From Luteimonas rhizosphaerae (lineage in GTDB: Bacteria > Pseudomonadota > Gammaproteobacteria > Xanthomonadales > Xanthomonadaceae), in the NCBI RefSeq assembly GCF_002849595.1, contig NZ_NRQR01000013.1, positions 186,001-250,000 on the forward strand: a stretch of 64,000 nucleotides of DNA. Reading direction: 5' to 3'. The notes under the pieces are model-generated. The model worked only from the letters and a program-made list of their open reading frames with translations, did no database searches and was not told where the DNA came from. Of the stretch, positions 25,514 to 34,247 are shown in pieces; position 1 is the stretch's first letter; each line of letters opens with the position of its first letter. The position numbers and the translations under genes are program-made.

Positions 25514-27604
25514 ATGAACGGTGTTGCAAAACATGCCCTCTGGGGCGCGGTGGCGCTGCTGGGCGCGACCTGTCTGGGCGTGATCGCCCTGCGCCAGGGC
25601 GAGCAGATCAGCGCGCTGTGGATCGTCGTCGCGGCGGTGTCGATCTACCTGGTGGCCTACCGCTACTACAGCCTCTTCATCGCCGACAAGGTGATGGGCC
25701 TCGACCCGCGCCGGGCCACGCCCGCGCACGTCAACAACGACGGTCTGGACTACGTGCCGACCAACAAGAACGTGCTGTTCGGCCACCATTTCGCCGCGAT
25801 CGCCGGCGCCGGTCCGCTGGTCGGTCCGGTGCTCGCCGCGCAGATGGGCTACCTGCCCGGCATGCTGTGGCTGATCGTCGGCGTGGTGCTGGCGGGCGCG
25901 GTGCAGGACTTCATGGTCCTGTTCGTGTCGACGCGCCGCAACGGCCGTTCGCTCGGCGATCTGGTGCGCGAGGAGATGGGACCGGTCGCCGGCACGATTG
26001 CGCTGTTCGGCGCCTTCATGATCATGATCATCATCCTGGCGGTGCTGGCGATGATCGTCGTCAAGGCGCTGGCGGAAAGCCCCTGGGGCATGTTCACGGT
26101 GATCGCGACGATGCCCATCGCGATCTTCATGGGCGTGTACATGCGCTACATCCGGCCCGGCAAGATCGGCGAGATCTCGGGCGTCGGCATCGCCCTGCTG
26201 CTGTTCGCGATCTGGTTCGGCGGCAAGGTCGGCGCGGATCCCTACTGGGGTCCGGCCTTCACCTTCACCGGTATCCAGATCACCTGGATGCTGATCGGCT
26301 ACGGCTTCGTCGCCGCGGTGCTGCCGGTGTGGCTGCTGCTCGCGCCGCGCGACTACCTGTCGACGTTCCTGAAGATCGGCGTGATCGTCGCGCTGGCCAT
26401 CGGCATCGTCATCGCCAGCCCGGAAGTCACGTCGCTGAAGATGCCGGCGTTCACCGAGTTCGCCAGCAGCGGCGACGGTCCGGTGTGGAAGGGCGGCCTG
26501 TTCCCGTTCCTCTTCATCACCATCGCCTGCGGCGCGGTCTCCGGCTTCCACGCGCTGATCGCGTCGGGCACCACGCCCAAGCTGCTCGCCAACGAAGGCC
26601 ATGCCCGCTACATCGGCTACGGCGGCATGCTGATGGAATCGTTCGTGGCGATCATGGCGCTGGTCGCGGCCTCGATTCTCGATCCGGGCATCTACTTCGC
26701 GATGAACAGCCCGGCCGCCGTGCTCGGCACCGACGTGCAGAGCGCGGCCGCGGCCGTCAGCCAGATGGGCTTCGTGATCACGCCCGAAGTGCTGGCACAG
26801 ACCGCGCGCGACATCGGCGAAGGCTCGATCATCTCGCGCGCCGGTGGCGCACCGACGCTGGCCGTCGGCATCGCGGTGATCCTGCATGACGCGATTCCCG
26901 GCGGCGACGGCATGATGGCGTTCTGGTACCACTTCGCCATCCTGTTCGAAGCGCTGTTCATCCTGACCGCCGTCGATGCGGGCACGCGCGCCGGCCGTTT
27001 CATGCTGCAGGACCTGCTCGGCAACTTCGTGCCGGTGCTGCGCAAGACCGAGTCGTGGACCGCCAACTTCATCGGCACCGCCGGTTGCGTCGCGCTGTGG
27101 GGCTACTTTCTCTACCAGGGCGTGGTGGATCCGCTCGGCGGCATCAACACGCTGTGGCCGCTGTTCGGCATCGCCAACCAGATGCTCGCGGGCATCGCGC
27201 TGATGCTGTGCACGGTGGTGCTGTTCAAGATGAAGAAGGGCCGCTACGCGTGGGTGACCGTCGTGCCGGCGGTCTGGCTGCTGATCTGCACGACCTACGC
27301 CGGCCTGATCAAGCTGTTCGACCCCAAGCCGGCGCTGGGCTTCCTCGCCCAGTCGCGCCACTACCAGGCGGCGATCGCGAACGGCGAACTGCTCGGTGCG
27401 GCCAAGAGCGGCGGCCAGATGCGCCAGCTGGTGATCAACGGCTACGTCAACGCCGGCCGGACGGGCCTGTTCCTGTTCGTGGTCTTCAGCACGCTGTTCT
27501 TCGCGGTCCGCGCGATCCTGCGCGCCCGCCGCAGCGCGCAGCCGACGGTCCGCGAATCGCCCTACGTCGAACTGACGCCCGAACAGCAGCAGGCGTGGCT
27601 GTGA
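25514..27604 (+). CDS. CstA/BtsT family pyruvate/carbon starvation transporter (696 aa)
   Basis: Second CstA-family membrane transporter, 696 residues, the length of E. coli CstA and BtsT. It has about 16-18 helices, the NVLFGHHFAAIAGAGPLVGP motif near residue 88, CGAVSGFHALIASGTTPKLL in the middle, and FILTAVDAGTRAGRFMLQDLLG near residue 490. Family members import pyruvate or peptides. It is followed 28 nt later by a YbdD/YjiX protein, the same pairing as E. coli cstA-ybdD and btsT-yjiX. Compared with the divergent 556-residue paralogue it has extra residues in the C-terminal half. Confidence 0.93.
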   Translation: MNGVAKHALWGAVALLGATCLGVIALRQGEQISALWIVVAAVSIYLVAYRYYSLFIADKVMGLDPRRATPAHVNNDGLDYVPTNKNVLFGHHFAAIAGAGPLVGPVLAAQMGYLPGMLWLIVGVVLAGAVQDFMVLFVSTRRNGRSLGDLVREEMGPVAGTIALFGAFMIMIIILAVLAMIVVKALAESPWGMFTVIATMPIAIFMGVYMRYIRPGKIGEISGVGIALLLFAIWFGGKVGADPYWGPAFTFTGIQITWMLIGYGFVAAVLPVWLLLAPRDYLSTFLKIGVIVALAIGIVIASPEVTSLKMPAFTEFASSGDGPVWKGGLFPFLFITIACGAVSGFHALIASGTTPKLLANEGHARYIGYGGMLMESFVAIMALVAASILDPGIYFAMNSPAAVLGTDVQSAAAAVSQMGFVITPEVLAQTARDIGEGSIISRAGGAPTLAVGIAVILHDAIPGGDGMMAFWYHFAILFEALFILTAVDAGTRAGRFMLQDLLGNFVPVLRKTESWTANFIGTAGCVALWGYFLYQGVVDPLGGINTLWPLFGIANQMLAGIALMLCTVVLFKMKKGRYAWVTVVPAVWLLICTTYAGLIKLFDPKPALGFLAQSRHYQAAIANGELLGAAKSGGQMRQLVINGYVNAGRTGLFLFVVFSTLFFAVRAILRARRSAQPTVRESPYVELTPEQQQAWL

Positions 27605-27632
27605 GCCGCGTCGCTGCCGGAGGGCGACGCTG

Positions 27633-27857
27633 ATGGCCGGGGCGCTCGTCCCGGTCGCCTACTTCGCCACGCACAAGCGGGTGTGGCGCCGGGTCGTGCA
27701 GACCGCGCGCCTGTGCTGCGGCGTGCCGGATTACGACAACTACGTCCGGCACGTGCTCGAGAAACATCCCGACCGCGAACCGATGGACTACAAGACGTTC
27801 TTCCGCGAACGCCAGGAAGCCCGCTTCGGCGGACGCAGCGGATTCCGCTGCTGCTGA
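27633..27857 (+). CDS. YbdD/YjiX family small protein
   Basis: A 74-residue protein of the YbdD/YjiX family. VPDYDNYVRHVLEKHPD and YKTFFRERQEARFGG are the family core, and it ends GFRCC-stop. In E. coli YbdD and YjiX are encoded with CstA and BtsT and are needed for, or enhance, pyruvate uptake; that is established knowledge. The terminal Cys-Cys parallels the unrelated Cys-Cys protein in the divergent operon. Last gene before a strong terminator. Confidence 0.93.
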   Translation: MAGALVPVAYFATHKRVWRRVVQTARLCCGVPDYDNYVRHVLEKHPDREPMDYKTFFRERQEARFGGRSGFRCC

Positions 27858-27880
27858 GCGGACGGCTGGACCAGAAACGA

Positions 27881-27907
27881 AAACGCGCCCTGGTGGCGCG
27901 TTTTTTT
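27881..27907 (+). terminator. Rho-independent terminator after the cstA-ybdD operon
   Basis: Hairpin AACGCGCC-N5-GGCGCGTT followed directly by seven T residues, 23 nt after the ybdD stop. Canonical structure. Confidence 0.9.
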
Positions 27908-28028
27908 CCGGGTGGGTCCGCGCCGCCCGCGACGGGATCGCGATGGGCATGGGACATGCGCGGCGGACCGGGAGGCGTCGCTGGATCGGCATCCCCTGCA
28001 GCATCCGCAGGCCGTTGACGCCCGCGGG

Positions 28029-28551
28029 TCAGGGCGTCGGGGCGAGCCCTTCCGCGTACTGGTACGACAGCAGCGCCTTGACCAGGAAGTCGACCTGGGC
28101 CGGCTGCCGCGCATCGACCCGCAGCACGGGAATCTTCCAGCCGCGCGCGAGCAGCGCGTCGCGGAATACCGACAGGGTGAAATCGCCGGTCAGGTCGGTC
28201 CGCGTCACGCCGACGGCGAAGCAGGCCTGCGGCGCGAGTTCGCGGAAGCGCCGCAACAGCACGTCGGCGCTCTCGATGCGATCGGGCGTCTGCGCGTTGA
28301 CCAGCACGATGATCCCCATCGCCCCTTCGGCGACCACCGGGCACGCCGTAGACGTGCAGCAGCTCGCCGCTGTCGAGTTCGATCGAGCTGTAGTCGAGCG
28401 CGACCGTCGTGTGCGTCTTCTCCGACGTGGCGTCGTCGCTCAGCGGCATTTCGGTGCTGATGGGCTCCTGGTCCGAGATGGCGCGGATCGCGGTCGTCTT
28501 GCCCGCCCCCATGTCGCCGACGAACACCAGCTTGGTAGTGACATTAGCCAC
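28029..28551 (-). pseudogene. MglA-like small GTPase of the roadblock cassette, frameshifted
   Basis: Ras-like GTPase of the bacterial MglA/roadblock-associated type, in two frames. From the GTG at 28551 one frame gives KLVFVGDMGAGKTTAIRAIS (P-loop at residues 11-18), a T-rich switch I region and LLHVYGVPG. At about 28338 the frame breaks, and the protein resumes in another frame as VVAEGAMGIIVLVNAQ with the TRTD base-contact motif, to a stop at 28029. The nine or so residues that normally follow VPG (a Q-x-R-F-x-F-M-W-P-like segment) are missing, so about 29 nt is absent rather than one base. An intact gene would give about 183 residues. The start overlaps the 330-aa gene by 8 nt. Real deletion or assembly error cannot be told from this sequence. 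Confidence 0.75.
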
Positions 28552-29533
28552 GGCTTCCTCCGAATTGCATTCCGAACCGGCGCGCGACGCGCGCCAGGAA
28601 CCCGCGTGCGGGCGCAGCCGCGATCTCCGCCGGACGCGGGACCGCGACCGGGGCGACGGGCCGGGTATCGATGACGGCGAGCCCGCTGCACTTCGCCGCG
28701 GCGAGGATGCGCGTCGCGTCCTCCAGGCCGAGCCCGGTGGCCCGGGCGAGCGACTGCCGCGTCCAGCTGTGCTGCAGCAGGCAGGCGATCGGCAGCAGCC
28801 ACGGCAAAGGCAGCGTCGCCACGTCGACATCGGGCCAAGCCCGCAGCGCGAGCCGCTGGGCGGCCGGCACCCGGGTCAAGGCAGGACCGCTCGCGATCGC
28901 CGCGCGCCAGACGAAGGCGTCCAGCGGGACGCCGGCACCCAGGCCGAGCGCGGCGGGATCGAACGTCCCCGACAGCATCGCCACGGGTTGCCAGCCCGGC
29001 TGCGCGCCGGCGCGCGCGAGCACGGACGGGGCGTCGTCCGTCGTCGGCGGGTACAGCAGGCCCGCGCGGGGATCGATCGCGACGCGCACGCCGTCGCGTT
29101 CCAGCAGCATGGACGCGTCGCGCGCGGCGAGGTGATCGAACAGCGTCGCCTCCACCGGGGCCGCGACCGGCGCAGGCGCGACGGCCGCCACCGCGTCGGT
29201 GACCGGCGCCACGTCCAGCAGCGTGTCGCGCAGGCGTTCGAACAGTTCCTTGACCGTGGCGCCGTGACGCAGCCCGTCGCGGTCGTCGTCGAGCTGCCGG
29301 GCGATGCGCACCACGGCGATGCCGGCGTCGCGCCCCTCGGCCGCGGCGGCGTGGCCGTGGGCGTCGTCGACGTTGGCGATCAGCAGGCGGACGTCGGAAT
29401 CCGGCCAGGTCAGCAGGTCGGCCGAGACCCGCTCGGCCATCAGCAGCGAGCAGGCGACCTTCAGGCGGGTCATGTGCAACAGGTCGAGCCCCGCCGAGGC
29501 GATCCGTGCTTGGAGAAATCTGGGCGTGGTCAT
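28544..29533 (-). CDS. Uncharacterised 329-aa protein of the roadblock/GTPase cassette
   Basis: Function not recognised. The N-terminal 110 residues alternate strands and helices (DLLTWPDSDVRLLIANVDDAHGH, DAGIAVVRIA) in a way reminiscent of a degenerate receiver or other alpha/beta fold. A Val/Ala/Pro linker follows (about 118-135), then a central region and a C-terminal helix-rich part (ACLLQHSWTRQSLARATGLGLEDATRIL) that looks like a winged-helix module. The tail is basic. No membrane segment or signal peptide. The start chosen is the ATG at 29533; a TTG five codons upstream is possible. It sits between the roadblock genes and the GTPase, overlapping the latter by 8 nt, so it is probably a regulator or effector of that GTPase switch. 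Confidence 0.65.
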   Translation of the reverse strand: MTTPRFLQARIASAGLDLLHMTRLKVACSLLMAERVSADLLTWPDSDVRLLIANVDDAHGHAAAAEGRDAGIAVVRIARQLDDDRDGLRHGATVKELFERLRDTLLDVAPVTDAVAAVAPAPVAAPVEATLFDHLAARDASMLLERDGVRVAIDPRAGLLYPPTTDDAPSVLARAGAQPGWQPVAMLSGTFDPAALGLGAGVPLDAFVWRAAIASGPALTRVPAAQRLALRAWPDVDVATLPLPWLLPIACLLQHSWTRQSLARATGLGLEDATRILAAAKCSGLAVIDTRPVAPVAVPRPAEIAAAPARGFLARVARRFGMQFGGSRG

Positions 29534-29603
29534 CGGGACGGGAGCCAACGAGACGATCCCCGCCGATGACGGCGGAGACCGGAGCCGCGTGCAGCGGGCG
29601 GGG

Positions 29604-29966
29604 TTACTTGAAGTCGAGCGTGCGCTCGAACGACTTCAGCTCGTGCCGGGCCATCGCGAGGTTGGACTTGGCGCGGTCGAGGACGACGTAGAGGAACAGC
29701 GCCTCGTTGCTCTCGAGCGGGCGGATCATGTGGTACTGGTGGTCGAGCGTGATCAGGATGTCCTCGATCCGGTCGGTCATGCCCAGCATCTTGGCCACGT
29801 TGCGCTTGGCGCGCACGACTTCGGTGTTGCCGGCCGCCGCCACGTCCAGATCGAGGCTGCCGCCGCCGAGCGTGCCGAGTGCCATGCCGCTGTCGCTGTC
29901 GACCAGGGCCGCGCCGATGAAACCGGTGATGCCGTTGAGCTGATCGAGACTGAAATTGCCGGCCAT
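29604..29966 (-). CDS. Roadblock/LC7-like small protein (120 aa)
   Basis: A 120-residue soluble protein whose pattern fits the roadblock/LC7 (longin-like) fold: a first strand pair [19 protein letters not shown], a helix containing [16 protein letters not shown], then strands [16 protein letters not shown] and [18 protein letters not shown] with a final helix. Bacterial roadblock proteins such as MglB act as partners or GAPs for MglA-type GTPases. It is the second gene of a four-gene minus-strand cassette and is followed by the 329-aa gene after 70 nt. The family assignment is by pattern. Confidence 0.75.
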   Translation of the reverse strand: MAGNFSLDQLNGITGFIGAALVDSDSGMALGTLGGGSLDLDVAAAGNTEVVRAKRNVAKMLGMTDRIEDILITLDHQYHMIRPLESNEALFLYVVLDRAKSNLAMARHELKSFERTLDFK

Positions 29967-30061
29967 GTGATGTCCTTGTCTATCGAGTGGGTGGAGGGAG
30001 CGCGGATGCGGACGCGTCGCCGGGAAGGCGGCACGCCTGCGGAAACGGGGTGGAGCGGCGC

Positions 30062-30496
30062 TCAGAGCAGCGCGCGGATCCGGGTGGCGCATTCGCGCGC
30101 CGCGAACAGCAGCACGGCGAGCGTTGCTTCCTGGCCGCCCATCGCGGCGAGCGTGTAGGCGCGGGCGCCGTGGATCCGGATCACGACGAGACTGCCGTGG
30201 ACGGTCGAGATCGTCGCGTGGTCGGCCGACGTCATGCCGATTTCCTTGGCCAGCGTCTCGCCCAGGGTCAGGAAGGAATTGGTCATCGCCGCGACGCGGC
30301 GCGGATCGAGGCGCGCGTGCGACCACTCGGTCACCGCGCGGCCGTCGGCCGTCGACAGCAGCAGCATCGTGACGCCGCGGGCGCGGCCCTGGACGCGTTC
30401 GAACTCCTGCCGGATCGTGTCGACGTCGATACGCGCGGCGGTCTCCTGCCCACGCTCGCCCATGCGGACGACCTGCTCCATGGTTCCCTGCTGCAC
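30062..30496 (-). CDS. Roadblock/LC7 domain protein (144 aa)
   Basis: A 144-residue protein with a roadblock/LC7 domain (about 38-140; [79 protein letters not shown]). A short charged N-terminal helix precedes it. It is the first gene of the cassette roadblock-roadblock-329 aa-GTPase. This recalls the CvnB/MglB components of bacterial GTPase switches. The GTPase partner at the end of the operon is frameshifted in this sequence. Confidence 0.85.
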   Translation of the reverse strand: MQQGTMEQVVRMGERGQETAARIDVDTIRQEFERVQGRARGVTMLLLSTADGRAVTEWSHARLDPRRVAAMTNSFLTLGETLAKEIGMTSADHATISTVHGSLVVIRIHGARAYTLAAMGGQEATLAVLLFAARECATRIRALL

Positions 30497-30736
30497 GATC
30501 GGTGGCCTCTGTCAGAACGGCACACCATTCCGCAATTCGCGTGCCAGCATCGCCAGTCGCGTCGTGACGGGATTCTCATTCCATCGGCGCAGACAAGGCC
30601 GACACCCCGCGTCAGAAAGCGACGCGACGCGCCGCTGCGCGTCGCATCGGCGACGCGGTCCGGGTTGAAGGATCGCCCCGACGCTGTGTGACGCCGCCGG
30701 ATGGGCGGCGCGCACATGGCCGCAAAGGCCGGCGCG

Positions 30737-31996
30737 TTACTGCCCCGCCATGACCCGCAGGATCTGCCCGACGAAATACGCGATCAGCGTGCCGGTCGCA
30801 TAGCCCACCGTGCCCAGCAGCACGCCCACCGGCGCCAGCGACGGGTGGAAAGCCGCGGCGATCACCGGCGCGGACGCGGCGGCGCCGACATTGCCCATCG
30901 AGCCGACGCCGACGTAGAACATCGGCGCGCGTACCAGCCGCGCCGCGCCCCAGATCACCAGCACGTGCACGCCCATCCAGATCACGCCGATGGCGAGCAG
31001 TTCGGGGCGGTCGGCCAGCTTGAGGAAATCCATCTGCATGCCGATGCAGGCGATCAGGAAGTACAGGAACACCGTGCCGATCTTCGAGGCACCCGCGCTC
31101 TCGAGCCGGCGCGCGCGGGTGAAGCTCAGCAGCAGGCCGGCCAGCGTCGAGATCACGACGACCCAGACGAAGGCCGAGTCGAGGCTGAAACGCGCCGACC
31201 AGGCGTAGCGCGCGAACCATGCCGCCAGCGGGTTGGAGATCGCATGCGCCAGGGCGACGAGGCCGAAGGCCACCGCGATGATGACCATCAGGTCGGTCAG
31301 CGTCGGGATGCGCGCGTTCTGGGCCTCGTAGGCGGCGATCCGCGCCTTCATCTCGTCGATCGCGCGGGTGTCGGCGCCCGAGCGCGCGTCGATCTGCGCC
31401 GAGCGGTTGGCGAGGAACAGGAGCGTCGCCATCAGCGCGCTGGCCATTGCCACGTCGACGACGGCGAACTGGCCGAACAGTGTGGCGTCGACCTCGTAGA
31501 CCTCGCGCATCGCGACCATGTTGGCGCCGCCGCCGATCCAGCTGCCGGCGAGCGCTGCCATGCCCTTCCAGGTATCGCCGGCCACGGCCGGCGGGTGCAC
31601 CCACTCCATGACCTGGAAGGAGACGATCGCGCCCAGCACGATGCCGACGGTGCCGGCGACGAACACGAACAGCAGCTTCGGCCCGAGCCTGACGATGCCC
31701 TTGAGATCGATCGACAACGTCAGCAGCACCAGCGCCGCCGGCAGCAGCACGCGGCTGGCGATCGGGTTGTAGAGGCTGTTGTTCTCGCCGTCGATCAGGC
31801 CGACGGTGTTGTAGAACGCCGGCACGAAGTAGCACAGCAGCAGCGCCGGCACCCAGGTGAAGAACTTCTTCCAGAACGGCGTCGGCCCGCTGGCCAGCCA
31901 GAAGATCGCGCCCAGCGTCGCGGCCAGCAGGCCGAACATCACGATGTCACTGGTGATCAGCGCGGTGGAGGTGTCGAGGGTTTCGGGCGCCATCAT
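30737..31996 (-). CDS. DUF819 family integral membrane protein
   Basis: A 419-residue inner-membrane protein with about 10-11 helices in two similar halves. GSWIGGGANMVAMREVY (about 150) and GSMGNVGAAASAPVIAAAF (near the C-terminus) are the inverted-repeat glycine motifs of the DUF819 (YjcL) family. Members are uncharacterised and distantly resemble other secondary transporters. A charged cytoplasmic loop separates the halves (about 198-235). Position upstream of two S9 peptidases on the same strand suggests, but does not show, a link with peptide or amino-acid metabolism. Confidence 0.88.
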   Translation of the reverse strand: MMAPETLDTSTALITSDIVMFGLLAATLGAIFWLASGPTPFWKKFFTWVPALLLCYFVPAFYNTVGLIDGENNSLYNPIASRVLLPAALVLLTLSIDLKGIVRLGPKLLFVFVAGTVGIVLGAIVSFQVMEWVHPPAVAGDTWKGMAALAGSWIGGGANMVAMREVYEVDATLFGQFAVVDVAMASALMATLLFLANRSAQIDARSGADTRAIDEMKARIAAYEAQNARIPTLTDLMVIIAVAFGLVALAHAISNPLAAWFARYAWSARFSLDSAFVWVVVISTLAGLLLSFTRARRLESAGASKIGTVFLYFLIACIGMQMDFLKLADRPELLAIGVIWMGVHVLVIWGAARLVRAPMFYVGVGSMGNVGAAASAPVIAAAFHPSLAPVGVLLGTVGYATGTLIAYFVGQILRVMAGQ

Positions 31997-32033
31997 GGCG
32001 GTACTCCGGTTGGATGCCTGGATGCAACGCAGA

Positions 32034-32055
32034 ACGGCCGGCTTGCGCCGGCCGT
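32034..32055 (-). terminator. Putative terminator hairpin after the first S9 peptidase
   Basis: A 9-bp perfect stem with a TTGC loop (ACGGCCGGC / GCCGGCCGT), 14 nt after the stop of the minus-strand S9 peptidase. Only a weak T-rich tail follows on the minus strand, so termination efficiency is uncertain. Confidence 0.55.
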
Positions 32056-32069
32056 CCGCTCAGTGCCGT

Positions 32070-34175
32070 TTACTCGCCAATGTGCTGCTTGAGCCAGGCG
32101 TTGACGGTGTCGTGCCACAGCACGCTGTTGTGCGGCTGCAGGACCCAGTGGTTCTCGTCCGGGAAGTACAGCAGCTTCGACTCGATGCCCTTGCGCTGCA
32201 GCGCAGTGAACGTCGACAGGCCCTGGTCCACAGGCACGCGGTAGTCCTTCTCGCCCTGCACGACCAGCATCGGCACCTTCCAGTTCGCGACGTGGTCGAC
32301 CGGGTTCCAGCGCTCGTAGTTTTTCGGCTGGTCGAACGGCGTGCCCTTGTTCTCCCATTCGGTGAACCAGAGTTCCTCGGTCACGTAGCCCATCGAGCGC
32401 GTGTCGAACACGCCGTCGTGATTGACCAGGCACTTGAACGGCGCGTTGCCGCGACGATCGAACCAGTTGCCGGCGATCCAGTTGATCATGTAGCCGCCGT
32501 AGCTCGCGCCGAGCGCGCAGGCGCGGTCGCCGTCGAGGAACGCGTACCTGTCCTGCGCGGCGGCCCAGCCCTTCTGCAGATCCTCGAGCGGCTTGCCGCC
32601 CCAGTCGCCGCTGATGGCATCGGTGAAGGCCTGGCCGTAGCCGGTCGAGCCGTGGAAATCGACCATCACCACCGCATAGCCCTGCCCCGCATACGTCTGC
32701 GGATTCCATCGGTAGCTCCAGCCGTTGCCGAAGCTGCCCTGCGGGCCGCCGTGGATCAGGAACGCGACCGGATAGGTCTGGCCTTCCTGGTAGTTCCACG
32801 GCTTGACCACGTAGCCGTAGACAGTCTCGTTGCCGGCGCCCTTGAACGAGAACTGCTCGTAGTCGCCGAACGCGACATCGGGCAGGCGCTCGGCCGCGGT
32901 CGGCGTGATCTGGCGCAGCTGCGCATCGGCGCCCAGCGACTGCAGCGAACCGGTGTAGAGCGTGTCGCCGCTCTGGATCGAGTTGCGGGTCAGCGCGACG
33001 GTGTCGCCCGCGATCGCGAACGAGGAGATCGAGCCATCCGCTATGAGCTTCGTGACTTCGCCGTTGGCGACGTCGACGCGGAACAGCGGGTACTCGCCGG
33101 TGTCCTGCGCGGCGACGTACAGCACGCGGCCGTCGGCGGACGGCGTGACGCTGCTCGGCGAACGGTCCCACTGCGGCGCGATTTCGCGGGCCTGGCCGCT
33201 GGCGACGTCCATCGCCATCAGCGCGTAGCGGTCTGCCTCGAAGCCGGGGCGTTTCATCGCGCGATAGAACAGCGTCGCGCCGTCCTCGCTGAAGACCGGG
33301 CCGGTATCCCATGCGGGGTTGGCGCTGGTGAGATTCACCGGCGCCGCCTCGCCCACCGCATCGATGCGGTAGAGGTCGAAGTTGGTCGACCACGGCGCCT
33401 CGCGCCCGGCCACCTTGACGCTGGCGACGACCGAGCGGCCGTCCGGCGCCCAGGTGTAGTCCTCGGCGCCGCCGAAGGGCTTGGACGGGATGTCGCCGTC
33501 GAGCGTGTGGCCCAGCGCGCGCACCGTCGTGACCGCGCGGCCCCGTGCGGCCGGGAGGTCGGCGACAAACAGACGGCTCATCGTGCCGTCCTTCCAGGTA
33601 TCCCAGTGGCGTACGAAGAGCTGGTCGTAGACCACGCCGCTGGCCTTGGCGTCCTTGCGTTCGGCGTGACGCTGCTTCGTGCATGCGAGATCGGCCGCGC
33701 AGTCACCGAAGGTGTCGGCGCTGAAGGCCACGCGCGCGCCCTCGGGCGAGAGCTGGTAGCTGGTGATGTCGATCGCCAGATCCGTCAGCTGGCGCGGGGC
33801 GCCGCCGGCGATCGGCATCGCATAGAGCTGCGCCGTGCCGTTCTTGCCGCTGAGGAAATACACCGTCTGGCCGTCCGGCGACAGCGCCGGTGCGCTGACG
33901 TTCCAGCCGGCCGGCGTGATCCGCTTCGGCGGCGCCATGTCGCGCGTCAGCAGGTTGCGTGCATAGAGCGCGGTCTCCGCCTTGCCGGACTCGAAGTCCA
34001 GGGCCCGCTGGGCGAACACCAGCTGGCGACCATCTGCGGTCAGCAGCGGTGAGGACACGCGGTCCAGCTTGACCAGATCGCGAACGTCGAGCCCGCGCGC
34101 GGCCTCACGGTCCTGGGCGACGGCCGGCAATGCGGCGAGCAGGCACAACGGCAACAGCGCAAGGCGCAGGGACAT
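32070..34175 (-). CDS. S9 family peptidase (prolyl oligopeptidase/acylaminoacyl peptidase-like), 701 aa
   Basis: Exported serine peptidase of the S9 family. The signal peptide ends LPAVAQ (about 21), a beta-propeller occupies about 35-420, and the C-terminal alpha/beta-hydrolase domain is about 440-701. The catalytic triad is readable: Ser558 in GASYGGYM, Asp644 in GEKDYRVP and His676 in DENHWVL. Such enzymes cleave short peptides, often dipeptides from the N-terminus or acyl-amino acids. A second S9 peptidase precedes it and a POT peptide symporter is divergent from that, so the cluster looks like a peptide-utilisation module. Confidence 0.94.
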   Translation of the reverse strand: MSLRLALLPLCLLAALPAVAQDREAARGLDVRDLVKLDRVSSPLLTADGRQLVFAQRALDFESGKAETALYARNLLTRDMAPPKRITPAGWNVSAPALSPDGQTVYFLSGKNGTAQLYAMPIAGGAPRQLTDLAIDITSYQLSPEGARVAFSADTFGDCAADLACTKQRHAERKDAKASGVVYDQLFVRHWDTWKDGTMSRLFVADLPAARGRAVTTVRALGHTLDGDIPSKPFGGAEDYTWAPDGRSVVASVKVAGREAPWSTNFDLYRIDAVGEAAPVNLTSANPAWDTGPVFSEDGATLFYRAMKRPGFEADRYALMAMDVASGQAREIAPQWDRSPSSVTPSADGRVLYVAAQDTGEYPLFRVDVANGEVTKLIADGSISSFAIAGDTVALTRNSIQSGDTLYTGSLQSLGADAQLRQITPTAAERLPDVAFGDYEQFSFKGAGNETVYGYVVKPWNYQEGQTYPVAFLIHGGPQGSFGNGWSYRWNPQTYAGQGYAVVMVDFHGSTGYGQAFTDAISGDWGGKPLEDLQKGWAAAQDRYAFLDGDRACALGASYGGYMINWIAGNWFDRRGNAPFKCLVNHDGVFDTRSMGYVTEELWFTEWENKGTPFDQPKNYERWNPVDHVANWKVPMLVVQGEKDYRVPVDQGLSTFTALQRKGIESKLLYFPDENHWVLQPHNSVLWHDTVNAWLKQHIGE

Positions 34176-34247
34176 GGCAGGGCTCCGTACAAAGAGCCCG
34201 AATGGTAGGCCGGCGCCGCGATGCTGGCAAAGCGGCGCCGGCGTCCC

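Noticed and set aside
25223-27361. 712-codon minus-strand frame
   Set aside because: Antisense of the 696-aa CstA/BtsT gene, with the same mirror composition.
31857-34052. 731-codon plus-strand frame
   Set aside because: Antisense of the 701-aa S9 peptidase, whose catalytic triad is complete.
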